This document shows, in pieces, positions 12,103 through 22,736 of a stretch of DNA of 64,000 bases. The notes beneath the pieces were generated by a model that saw only the letters and a list, made by a program, of their open reading frames with translations, was not told the origin of the DNA and did not search any database. The stretch comes from Antedon mediterranea (Eukaryota > Echinodermata > Crinoidea > Comatulida > Antedonidae). Position 1 is the stretch's first letter. Each line of letters starts with the position of its first letter. Made by a program: the position numbers and the translations under genes. The stretch lies in NCBI RefSeq assembly GCF_964355755.1, contig NC_092675.1, positions 6,916,312 through 6,980,311 on the forward strand, given 5' to 3'.

Positions 12103-13177
12103 CTACGGTTCAATAATAATATCCATGTCGATATATGCTTGGCGAAGACGTTTAACAAACGTTCCGTCTCCCATAAATAAAGTTTTACAATACGCTGTGT
12201 CCTGTTTCGATAGGTTTTGTGGTATTCGTCTTTTCTCGGTTCCATCGCTTGAGATCACATATTCAACGCATATAGTTGTTATTTCGTCTTGACGTTTTCT
12301 AAATTCTTCAAGTTCTGTATTGAACTGTTGCCTATTTGCATTCACCTTTCTCCAGAATGTTTCATTGAAATGGTTATATAATTTGACATCATACCGATTC
12401 CAAGTTTTCATTTTTTCCCGCATTTTGGGTGTTACAACAAAACGTTTGGTGTCTTTTCTTGCACCCTTTTTAAGATATAATATATCTTCATAATCCAAGC
12501 ATAATGTTTGTTTAAGTAATATTAAAGATTCATCGTAATATTCCATGATCATAACTAAATCGAATTCATGTTCTAATTGATGTATTTTATAATTCAACGT
12601 TGGTTCATCACTCAGAAATCTATGATCTAATCCAAGATCGTACAATTGGCCATTTGATGCAAGATGTGACATGAAAAAAGGTTTTTTAAAATAACTTTCC
12701 GGATCTTCCATAAAAATCTCAAACGCATTAGACTTATCTTCCAATCCCCAACCTTTGGCCAATTCAAAGTATCCAAAAGCAGACTCAAGTTGGTCTGAAG
12801 GTTCTCTTAGGATTGTTATAAACTTAGCATTTGGAACCACTGCATCCATCTCAATTCGGTTGTATCGTGCATGGTTAGCAATGATGTTAAATCCTGTTAC
12901 TATCTTTCCATTATATGTTGATCCAAGGTGTAATTCTGTAACCATAGACCTATTAAATAAGTCAGTTGTTGAAAATATATGCCCAATTTTGGGAAGAGCG
13001 AATATTAGCGAATGTTTGTGGCCATATCGTTCAAATAAGGTTGCTGTAGTGGTACTTCCAGTCTTGTGGGTTTTCACGTAAACAATCTGTTTTACTGGTT
13101 CACACATTCCATGATCGAAGCTAACATCTGTACTAATATGATTCATTTTCTTCTTGTTGATCTTTGGTTTGGAAAAT
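12103..13177 (-). CDS. Galactose-3-O-sulfotransferase-like, copy B (no leader exon of its own found)
   Basis: The catalytic exon follows an acceptor at 13179-13178 (TTTTACAG) in the same phase as copies A and C; the frame opens KFSKPKINKKK and reaches an ATG a few codons in. It contains the PAPS-binding motifs KTHKTGSTTT and LREPSDQLESAFGYF and ends at TAG where A and C have CAG or GAG before TGA. Unlike A and C, I find no signal-anchor exon between this exon and copy C. Either it uses the leader at 15951-16048 by skipping copy C's catalytic exon (phases are compatible), or it starts internally and makes a soluble protein, or it is not expressed. The coding sequence is intact. Confidence 0.75.
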
Positions 13178-14029
13178 CTGTAAAATAGATTGATTAATTT
13201 AGACAGTATAATTGTTAAATTATATCATAACATTCAAACATTACTATGGTCACCGACTCCAAGACATCATGACGTAATCAAACTAGGGTGATTTTGATTA
13301 TCTATTTTCATATTAACAGTTTTAGTAAAATTTTGTTACTAATATTTTATAATTAAGAAAACAATAATTCATAACGCACTGGCGGTAATTCATGTCAGTA
13401 TAATTGGAATATTTTGATTTCATTGACCGTAATGTAAATAAATTCTTCGCAGAGGTAAATATATTTTTTATTGTGTGGTTGTTTTTCTTGGAGTGTTTTA
13501 TTCGAGAAAAAAAAACAAAAAGAGAAAAAAAATGGGTTTCACCATAGAGATATTATAGTTCACAGTGTGGTTTAACGTATGGCCTAACACTTCTTAGCTT
13601 AACCTGTAGGCCTACTGTAGGCACCGCCATGTGATCAAGAGGTTTTACTACGAAATTGCCCTGCAGTTATTTTACGGGTTATTATTTTCTGATATCCTAT
13701 TGAAAAAATACCGACATACAGTACGCCTGAAGGTACAGTAGAGTATAGAGAATCGGGTGGTATAACTGCATGTTGAAAATTAATTTTGTATAATGTGTTA
13801 CGGTATGAATAGTCAAACGAACTTGGTTGTATTTCATACAAAGTTGCATCATCATCTACAGTATTATTATTTGAATTACAAACAAGTAAATCAGTCTTCT
13901 TAATGACAGTATAAACACTTCATTGATGATTCTTTTGTGTGCTTTTTTTAAACTACAGTAGGTCGACTAGACTCATCTACACTGAAAGTGACATAAAATG
14001 AAATGAAGGTATAAACAATAAAAAAGAAC
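13178..14029. other. Spacer between Gal3ST copies B and C
   Basis: AT-rich sequence searched for a leader exon (ATG, hydrophobic run, phase-2 GT donor) on the minus strand; none was found. TTTATT near 13466 could serve as copy C's poly(A) signal. Confidence 0.4.
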
Positions 14030-16048
14030 TCACTCTGGTTCTGAAATAATTCTCATGTCGATATATGCTTGGCGAAGACGTTTAACGAATCTTCCATCTC
14101 CCATAAATAAGGTTTTACAATACGCTGTGTCCTGTTTCGATAGGTTTTGTGGTATTCGTCTTTTCTCGGTTCCATCACTTGAGGTCACATATTCAACGCA
14201 CATAGTTGATATGTCGTCTTGACGTTTTCTAAATTCTTCAAGTTCTCTATCGAACTGTTGCCTATTTGCGTTCACCTTTCTCCAGAATGTTTCATTGAAA
14301 TGGTTATATAATTTGACATCATACCGATTCCATATTTTCATTTTTTCTCGCATTTCCGGTGTTACAACAAAACGTTTTGTGTCTTTTCTTGCACCTTTTT
14401 TAAGATATAAAATATCTTCATATTGTAAGCATAATGTTTGTTTAAGTAATATTAAAGATTCATCGTAATATTCCATGATCATGACTAAATCGAATTCATG
14501 TTCTAATTGATGTATTTTGTAATTCAACGTTGGTTCATCACTTAAAAAGTTATGATCTAATCCAAGATCGAACAATTGGCCATTTGATGCAAGATGTGAC
14601 ATGAAAAAAGGTTTTTCAAAATAACTTTCCGGATCTTCCATAAAAATCTCAAACGCATTAGGTTTATCTTCTAATCCCCAACCTTTGGCCAATTCAAAGT
14701 ATCCAAAAGCAGATTCAAGTTGATCTGAAGGTTCTCTTAGGATTGTTATAAACTTAGCATTTGGAACCACTGCATCCATCTCAATTCGGTTGTATCGTGC
14801 GTGGTTAGCAATAATGTTAATTCCTGTTACCATCTTTCCATTATACGTTGATCCAAGCTGTAATTCGGTAACCATAGACCTATTGAATAAGTCAGTTGTT
14901 GAAAATATATGTCCTGTTTTAGGAAGAGCGAATATTAGAGAATGTTTGTGGCCATATCGTTCAAATAAGGTTCCTGTAGTCGTACTTCCAGTCTTGTGGG
15001 TTTTCACGTAAACAATTTGTTTTACCGGTTCACATGCCGCATGATTAAAGCTGGCATGAGTATGAATATTTTTAATTTTCTTCTTTTTTGCAAATCTGTA
15101 ATTATAGATTGTTATTTAATCATCAGAGTGTATTATGTCGGTAAACAATTATTATAAATACTGTTATTGTTCCCCGGCTAATAACACTTTACATGCGCAT
15201 GGCAGAACCGTCGACGCAACGACTCACATGACGTAAACATACTGTACCAGATAATAGTTTAATAGTTCCTCCATTTTATGCGAAGCGATCTGAATTCATG
15301 TTTGATTTTGATAACGTCATCATATAAAAAAATGTAAACATATTTGTGTCCCTTAATTTCACCTATGCTACCCTGAATACAAATATACAGTATAATACTA
15401 TATTATATCCCTATGACATTATGATAGCAGAACTCAGCATCAATATAAGCGTAGGCCTATTTATACATATTGATGCATTTTTAAAATTAAATTAATGTTG
15501 GTAAAATTATCTTTTATCAGAATGATCACCTAATTCGTCAAAGTGACGAATTAAATTCTAGTTAATATTACATTGTTACACTTACTATTAATAATAGTTA
15601 TAGTGTATTTAAATGTAGAAACAGAACATTCGATTGCACTAGTTCAGATTAAAAACGTTGTAAGCCTATGTCATTGAAGTTCGTATAACTAACTACCGGT
15701 GTCCATGTTCTCCTGAAGAAGGCTAATGAATGGAAATTAGGTCTACGGTACGCTTTCATGGTAGAAATTGTTAAAAAGTTTAAGACTAAAATATTGGTAG
15801 TTTTTTCGGCAGACATAAAACACTAAAATGAATCGGCATCCATTTTGAACTTAAATTAAAAAACAACAATATCAGAAGTTCAAGTTGACTCTAATCAAAC
15901 ACGAAATTGTAAATTCCAAATAGGTTTGGATTTTTTCGAAATAAACTTACCCTTCTGTTAACTGTCGATCTAAAATTAATACAGACACTAGAAGTAATGT
16001 AGATGTTACGAAAAATGTATAAAATAGTCCTTTCTTAATCGCGATCAT
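14030..16048 (-). CDS. Galactose-3-O-sulfotransferase-like, copy C
   Basis: Exon 1 is 15951-16048 (ATG at 16048, 98 bases, donor GTAAGT) and encodes MIAIKKGLF followed by a hydrophobic anchor (TLLLVSVLIL). Exon 2 is 15095-14030, after a TTATAG/ATTACAG-type acceptor, joined in phase 2. The stem after the anchor is lysine-rich (KFAKKKKIK). PAPS motifs KTHKTGSTTT and LREPSDQLESAFGYF are present, and the protein (about 388 residues) is close to the usual Gal3ST length. The leader is more diverged from copy A's than the catalytic exon is. The gene ends GAG-TGA with GTGAGT across the stop, as in copy A. It is the 5'-most member of the array, with no coding sequence immediately upstream. Confidence 0.85.
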
Positions 16049-16860
16049 CGTGGTATTTGTGTTTTATTAACTAAAGCGTATAGTAGAAATGGACGTCTGA
16101 TGGTTTATCCGAACACTTAACTAACACTCTTTAACAATAGTCGAAACAGTTGGATACGATTGATCACCTTCGATGACGTCATAATGGGTTTTACTCGACA
16201 TGCAAATCGAATTATTCATCTGTACATGATAGGTAAACACAATATCAGAATACGTGTTTTTCATTCGCCAGATTAGGATTCGGGAAACTGGGATAGGTGA
16301 ATGATTCACTCAAAATAGCGGTCAAGTAGGCCTATTATTAAAGTCAAACAACATGAACCAATGTGAATGTGAATTTATATAAAGTTTGCGGTATATTAGA
16401 CTTGAAAAGAACTGTTGAGTTTGAGAACTAGTATACGTGGTGTACCTCAACAAACTTTATATCAACATTTGATTTCGCTATGCAAACAAGATGATTAAGA
16501 TAATGTAGATATAAACGTTTATGGTACACCATGACCTATATCAAAGTAAATTGATCGAAACGTCAAGAAACTCAAAAGTTCTTTTCAGAACTGTATATAG
16601 ATGATCACAACAAAGATATTTATTCTGACTCTCTTACATGTTTTTATTCCACTAAAAGGCATTCTTAAATGTCCGCAAAAGGGAAAAAAAATTAAAATGC
16701 TTACAATTGAATTATAATTACTAAATAATATCGTGCCTACACATCTACAATTGTAGACTGAAACATAATTATGTAACAGCTGGTGGCGTCATTGAAGATG
16801 AGAAACGCATTTATTATTGTCCTACAGTAACAACGTACTGTGGGATACAATTGACAATTA
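16049..16860. other. Upstream region of the Gal3ST array, with repeat fragments
   Basis: No gene is seen. Segments at 16375-16470 and 16540-16610 contain TATAAAGTTTGCGGTA, CAACAAACTTTATATCAA, GATCGAAACGTCAAGAAACTC and TTCTTTTCAGAACT. The same words occur at 31.59-31.74 kb and 49.02-49.31 kb, so these are copies of one inverted-repeat family. Confidence 0.45.
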
Positions 16861-17385
16861 TATTTCTTAAGTGTCAACTCCTGTACCTAGTCCACTTAAG
16901 AAAGCCATTAATTAGCGCTAATTAACATTATAATTAGCATAATCGAGTACATCAATATAACCTTCGGCAATAAAATAAGTACGTTTAGCCAACCGAAAAA
17001 ACGTAATTCTTAAGTGCTAAATCCTTTACCATGACCCCTTGAAATGGTCAAAGGTTTAATGTCTTTTCCACCTGGACTTAATTAAAATAATGAGTACACA
17101 TGTGAAACCAATGCTAAAATGTTTATTTTTAGAGTTTAATTGAAGATCTATCATTCTTAAGTATCAACTCCCCTGTACCTAATCTGCTTAAGAAAGTAAT
17201 TAATTAGTGGTCATTAAAAGTAGCATGATCAAGTACATCGATGAAACCTTGGAAAGTACAATAAGTAAGTTTAACCAACTGAGAAAAGGTAAGGTGCCAA
17301 ATCCTGTACCATGACCCCTTAAGAAAGGGTCATAGGTCAATGTATGTCCCACCTGAACTTTAATTAGCATAGTGAGTAGTATATA
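16861..17385. repeat. Two-unit diverged tandem repeat, period about 290
   Basis: 16861-17102 and 17151-17385 align along their length: CTTAAGTGTCAACTCC / CTTAAGTATCAACTCC, CATGACCCCTT shared, CCACCTGGACTT / CCACCTGAACTT. Divergence is high enough to be old. No coding sequence. Confidence 0.6.
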
Positions 17386-17390
17386 GGTTC

Positions 17391-17536
17391 CGGCCGGTTG
17401 CCACATGGCCTTTTGCCAGCCTTTCGCCACCCGGTTTTTCGACACCGGCCCATTTCCACCCAGTCCATTTTGCCACTCGGGCTTTTGCCACCCGGCCTTT
17501 TGCCACCCGGCCTTTTGCCACCCGGCCTTTTGCCTC
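17391..17536. repeat. 15-base minisatellite (CCCGGCCTTTTGCCA)n
   Basis: Four clean 15-base units at about 17476-17535, with degenerate units upstream back to 17391. Every unit keeps TTTTGCCA or a close variant. Because 15 is divisible by 3 the plus strand reads as PGLLP repeats, but no start, splice or homology context supports a protein. Confidence 0.8.
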
Positions 17537-18316
17537 CTGATCTGAGAGTGTTATTTGCCCTTAGGCCTGCAATTAAATTAAAATAAACGCAAGATTAAAA
17601 TGTGTAAATCATTTTAATTTATAAATTGCTTTTCTATGGTGGTATAGACCCAGATGTTTAAAGTTTTCCGATAATTGTTAAAGTAGACCACCTTGTTTAC
17701 CACTTAATTTGTATTTTATCCAAATAAATGTATACAATTTCGTTACTGATTTCATGAGGACAAAAGCCTATGATATACAGAATCTTCAATTGGCTGTCAC
17801 AAAACAATTCGTAAAAACAACTGTTTAATTAACATTTATCAGTAGCATATGGTAGAATTACTATAGAGGATTTTTTTTCATTCAGAAACAATGTACCAAC
17901 AAAAAAACAACGTACTGTGGGATACAATTGACAACTAGATTTAATTCGTCACTATGACGAATTATAGGTTATATGCATTGATTTAAATAAAGATAATTGA
18001 TTGATTTAAGATATTTTGATTGATTGATTTTCTCAGAATCTTTAGTTATTTATAATATATGATAGGATCTTGCTAACGCAAATACAATAGCCGGTATCAT
18101 AATCCGATCAAAGATCCTTCTGCGTATATAATGTCATAAACCACATTTTGTGTTTTTAAATAAATTTCATTATAAATCATCTGTATAATCTATACACTAA
18201 GAAATAAAATTGAACAAACAATACGGATAATAAAAAAAAAACTTATTTCGTTTCGTTTCCCAAGGTGAGACTCGATCTCGGTACCTTGAATGCCATAGAC
18301 ACGAGCACAGACCACC
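17537..18316. other. Gene-free stretch with tRNA-like remnant
   Basis: AT-rich, no exon. Near 18250-18320 the minus strand has a tRNA-like B-box word (GAGATCGAGTC) and, across the MITE at 18325-19267, an A-box-like TGGCTCGGTGG. The MITE may have inserted into a tRNA-derived repeat. Confidence 0.3.
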
Positions 18317-18324
18317 GAGCGGGC

Positions 18325-19267
18325 CGCGATTTTTTTTTTCGTACATAAGTTGAGGACCCCTCATGAAACGTCACAAAATAAACATGAATAATTCATCAGT
18401 TAAATTTGTTGTTCCATGTGCACCCAAGCGTATAGCAACAAGAAGTGATTACACAACTGCGATACGATACTTTCTACAGTAGGCCTAGGATTCTAAGTCA
18501 ATTCACGTGATTGCCTTCGCGCACTCTTCTTCACACAAAATGTGTCGAGTCGAGGCTAATCGACAGCTAGGCAAGACATTAAACTAAGTAGTAATTCATT
18601 GGACATAGCGCAAAGAAAGCTTAGACCCACAAGAATAAAGAATGTGTATAATTTATGTACTGTATTTTTTTAATTCTGCTATTTTATTATCAAACAATAT
18701 GCATGTACTCAAAGGAACTTTAAAAATGCGCGTATATGAACACATGAGATGGGAAGATTTGACCCACGAGAATAAAAAATGTATTTTTGTGTAATGTTTA
18801 TTGTTTAATTTTGCTGACTTATTACTTGGATTGTGTCATACCAAAGATAGTGTAACTATCTTTGGTCATACCTAACACACACAGTCACACACACCCACAC
18901 AGCTACTACTAGAATAGACATGGCATGGGTTTAGAGACTAATAATTAGGCCTAATTAGTAATAGTATTAATAGAAACTATAATTTTAACACGTAATTCTT
19001 TAGTAATAAATTATATTAAAAACACCATAAACTAAAGGCTGATTATTTCGAAAATCCACACAAAACGCCGCTATTCTTCTATGAAATCGCACGCCGCAAC
19101 AACAGCGGAGATAGGCCTAGAATCGTAACGCACTTGAGTAATCACTTCTTGTTGCTATACGCTTGGGTGCACACGGAACAAGAAAATTTAACTGATGAAT
19201 TATTCATGTTTATTTTGTGACGTTTCATGAGGGGGTCCCCAACTTATGTACGAAAAAAAAAATCGCG
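18325..19267. mobile_element. MITE with long TIRs and AGCGGGC target duplication
   Basis: The ends are CGCGATTTTTTTTTTCGTAC and its complement. Inverted-repeat similarity extends about 150 bases inward at each end (CTCATGAAACGTCACAAAAT, CACCCAAGCGTATAGCAAC on both arms). A 7-8 base direct repeat, (G)AGCGGGC, flanks the element at 18317-18324 and 19267-19274. The interior has a perfect small hairpin (18841-18865) and no ORF. An 8-base duplication would fit hAT-type transposition, but the termini are not typical hAT ends. Confidence 0.7.
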
Positions 19268-20690
19268 AGCGGGCCACCGAGCCATACACAACTGACTAGA
19301 AGTTGTAGAAAGATTCTTCCATGTATTTACTATGCAGTGACCACTTTGGTGAAGATAGATTATTACATACCGCAATGAATTATAATTTTTTACTATGATG
19401 ACATCTTTAAAAATTAAAAAACATGATGCACTGTCAAACTATATACTTTTAACTTTAATATATGAACTTCTTAAGGAAGAAAGTTAATGTTAAGTTTGTT
19501 ATTTCGGCCTAAGAAAATGTTATAATTTGTTTGATTGTCAAAATTAATTTTTTTTAATTTAATATGCCATTAATGATTACTTATTCAACTTTTTTTCTCC
19601 TAATTTCATAATAAATCATACATATGATACATACACTTCAAGAAAATGAAATAAAAAATAGGTGTTCCCGAGCATTCTAACGATATATATTAATTTTAAA
19701 ATTTAGCATATTTTCACCATTTTGTTAACTTACACGTGCGTAGCCTGTCACTTTTGACGTGCTCGTATAACGCTGTTTCGCGTTGAAAAGTGAATAAAAT
19801 ATGATGATATTATTAAAGAAAGGTTATACAACAGTAATCGGACAAAAAAAAGTGCGCATTAACGTTTGACGCGCAGTGCGCGTGCAAAAATCTGCGCACT
19901 CATGGTAATTTTTTAAACGCTTAAAATTGCCTGAAACGTACTCTAATTTCATCGAAAATAAATTCTGACAATTTTGAAAATTTTAAGCGCGCGTACGCAT
20001 GCGTTATATGCGCTACGCACGTAATTGTATTGCCATATGATGAAATATGACCTGAAATTTATGAGTACCAAATTTTGTTTAAAAATGATTCATGCTTGTG
20101 AAGATATGATTACAAACGTGATTTCGTTAAATCGCGCGTAGACCACGTAATGTTTGATTGCGCACCGTGAAAACATAACCACATCGATTCCTGGCCATAA
20201 GGAATATACTCTGAAAAATTGACTTAGCTAGATGAAACTGATATCAAGATAATTCACGGACAAAATAGTGCTAAGGAAAGAATAAATAAACAAAGATTTT
20301 GACAGAATCAAGAGGTTATATGCATGATAATGCATATAACCTAATTATATTGGAAAAGCAGATAAAACAGTAACGGTACGTTCAAGCTTCTGCTGCTATG
20401 GTGTGTTCCGTAACTGTCAGAAAAAAATATATTGTATTCAATTGCCGTCTACGCCATGCCATACGCAATCAAAATAGTAAACTGAGCTAAATAAACCATG
20501 GTATGCCAGAATTCTTGGATTATTTTAAGAGATATGAACACATTAGAAATGTTCTAAATTATAATGTGCGATTCATATATTAAGGTATCAATATCATTGT
20601 GTGCTATGAATTACATTTCCACAGATATTGCTGGGAAAAAACAACTATACCGATGTACAATGATAAGGTAAAATGATATCATAAATGATT
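19268..20690. other. Gene-free stretch with CpG-rich repeat-like segment
   Basis: 19.72-20.18 kb is rich in CG-containing words (GCGCGTACGCATGCGTTATA, GCGCATTAACG, GACGCGCAGTGCGCGTGC), unlike its AT-rich surroundings. A hairpin AGGTTATATGCAT/ATGCATATAACCT lies at 20311-20341. No coding sequence is seen. Confidence 0.4.
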
Positions 20691-21750
20691 ATTTGAATAT
20701 CAATGTATTGGTATTTCTATATTAATCTGATCATAACACTATGTATAAAGGTAAACTAATAGAAATAATAATATTTAAAATATAAAAATATGTAAAAAGC
20801 AGAAAATAAGGAAAAGGGTATAAAAGTTAATAGATATTATATGAAGAATTTATGTATGATCATAGATCTCTATGGTATGATTGAATGAATAAAGGTTCAA
20901 AATGTATAAAAAAACAAATAAATCTAAACTTATTTCTCCATGGACTGATAATATAGTAGAATAATAATACATGACCTACAAAAATCACAACGCTTGATTA
21001 GATCTATTCTTAATCCATGATTAGATTGACAATAAGCAGGAATAACAACAGAGAAACAATATCCTGAATAACACCTAAAACCACTTGAAAGGGTAATGTT
21101 GATTATTAATAATATAATAAAACCGATCATGCAAGAATTAAAGAGCTCCACCGTTGAAATATTACCATTAAAACTGTTGATGGCGATAAGATTTAGGGTT
21201 CACCAATTAAGTAAAAAATTGGGTACCACCGTAAATAAAGATTTTAAGGTTTAGAAAGAAATATTTCTATTTGAGAACCGGTACCAATTGGAATAGAAAA
21301 AAATAACAAAAAAATAACATGTTGATGGCTGTAAAAAGCAGGGTTTTTTAAGTTAAAAATTTGGAAACAGGGTACCGTAAACAGATTTTTTGGTTTAGTG
21401 TAGAAAGAAAGATTTCTAATTAATTAATGATAAATTGAGAATGTTATTATTGAGGAAGGAAGGAAATTTACAAGCGTTAAGGGTAACCGGAAACCGCGTA
21501 GCTTGTTCCATACCATTGCTTGTGCCATACTGCTTTGAAACACCGGTTCTCCGAAGTTAAGCAACGTTGGGCCCGGTTGCGTTCTGGATGGGAGACCGTC
21601 TAGAAATAGCGGCGGTTGCTGTATATACTGGAGAGTGATGGTGTAATGGTAATATCGGACTAGCATGTGATATTATTTGAATATCAATATTAATGTATTG
21701 GTATTTCTATATTAATCTGATCATAACACTATGTATAAAGGTAAACTAAT
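20691..21750. repeat. Direct repeat of about 73 bases flanking a 0.9-kb segment
   Basis: 20691-20763 recurs at 21675-21750 (ATTTGAATATCAAT, GTATTTCTATATTAATCTG and GTAAACTAATA are shared). The right copy lies inside the SINE at 21521-21985, between its A-box and B-box regions. The intervening 0.9 kb has no gene. Confidence 0.55.
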
Positions 21751-21985
21751 ACAAATAGTAAACTAATAGAAAAATAAAGGTAAACTAATAGAATGGGTTC
21801 GAGGTTATCTGTACCATATTAATTGCATCCTTAGGCAAGATGCTTTACTCTCATTTCCTCGTCCTTCGGATGGGATGTAAAGCCGTTGGTCATCGTGTAC
21901 TTAACAGTGCACGTTTAAAGAACTTGGTACACTATTCGAAAAGAGTAGGTCGATCGTCTCCCGGTGTGCTGATCTCATGGTAGAA
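21521..21985 (+). mobile_element. 5S rRNA-headed SINE, interrupted
   Basis: 21521-21626 resembles 5S rRNA, including its internal promoter region: GAAGTTAAGCAACGTTGGGC and GGATGGGAGACCGTCT (compare GAAGCTAAGC...GGATGGGAGACCGCCT). Then come a tRNA A-box-like TGGTGTAATGGTAA (21640-21653), a 120-base intruder (see the direct repeat), a B-box-like GGGTTCGAGG (21795-21804) and the body AGGCAAGATGCTTTACTC, GTCCTTCGGATGGGATGTAA, ending near 21985. The head lacks about 10 bases present in the copy at 59.6 kb. It is a transposed derivative, not a functional 5S gene. Confidence 0.75.
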
Positions 21986-22736
21986 TGACTATAGAGGAAT
22001 TTTTTTCATGCAGAAACAATGTACCAACAATGGAGTATGAATAATTATTAATGAATGAATAATTTTGCTATTGGTGAAACACATTGTCCTGTTATACCTC
22101 AATTATGTCTGTTTGTATAGCAGTCAATGTATGCACGATGAATGTTTGTATGTTTGTGAATATCTTATAATGGTAGTGGGATAATTCGGACCTGCGACTA
22201 TTCGGCCCTGAGGCTATTCGGTCCGGGGGACGATTCGGTCATGGGCTGTTCGGTCCGGGACGATTCAGCCCTGAGACGAATTTAGCGGCTTTGATATCCA
22301 TTTTCTAAACATACATTACATTATTTTGCATTTATCTTGACCGTATTTTAATATTATATTAATGATGTTTATTTTTTAGCCACGTAAACTGTGTGAACGA
22401 TGTAAACAAGTTACGCCCTCATAAGCATCATCATCATTTCAATCTTGACCTAATAGGCCTAATGAATTATAATAAACAATTAAACAACACTTTCAGTTTT
22501 AATTAAGATTAAATGATAATATTATCTAGAAAAGTTTAAATAATTGAAAACAACATAAAAAGACAAATGCATAAGACGCAAAAATTTAAACGATTTATTA
22601 AAACGGAATGGTACTACATTGCAATAATTACTCTTTATCTTTAATTATTTAATTATGATATTATACATTGTAATAAAGAATGGAAATAAAAGTGACTAAG
22701 TCAAAAAACAAAAACCGAATCGTATTATTGTACTTA
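21986..22736. repeat. Gene-free stretch with GATTCGGTCC minisatellite
   Basis: About 22190-22285 contains degenerate tandem units of 13-17 bases around (C/G)GATTCGGTCC(G/T)GG, clearly richer in GC than its flanks. The rest is AT-rich with no exon. Downstream, at 22737, the CHST15-like gene ends. Confidence 0.55.

Noticed and set aside
17398-17586. Protein with PGLLP repeats
   Set aside because: Produced by reading through a 15-bp minisatellite; no homology, splice or promoter context.
21521-21626. 5S ribosomal RNA gene
   Set aside because: Similarity covers the internal promoter region, but about 10 bases are missing and the 3' end passes into SINE sequence. It is a transposon head.
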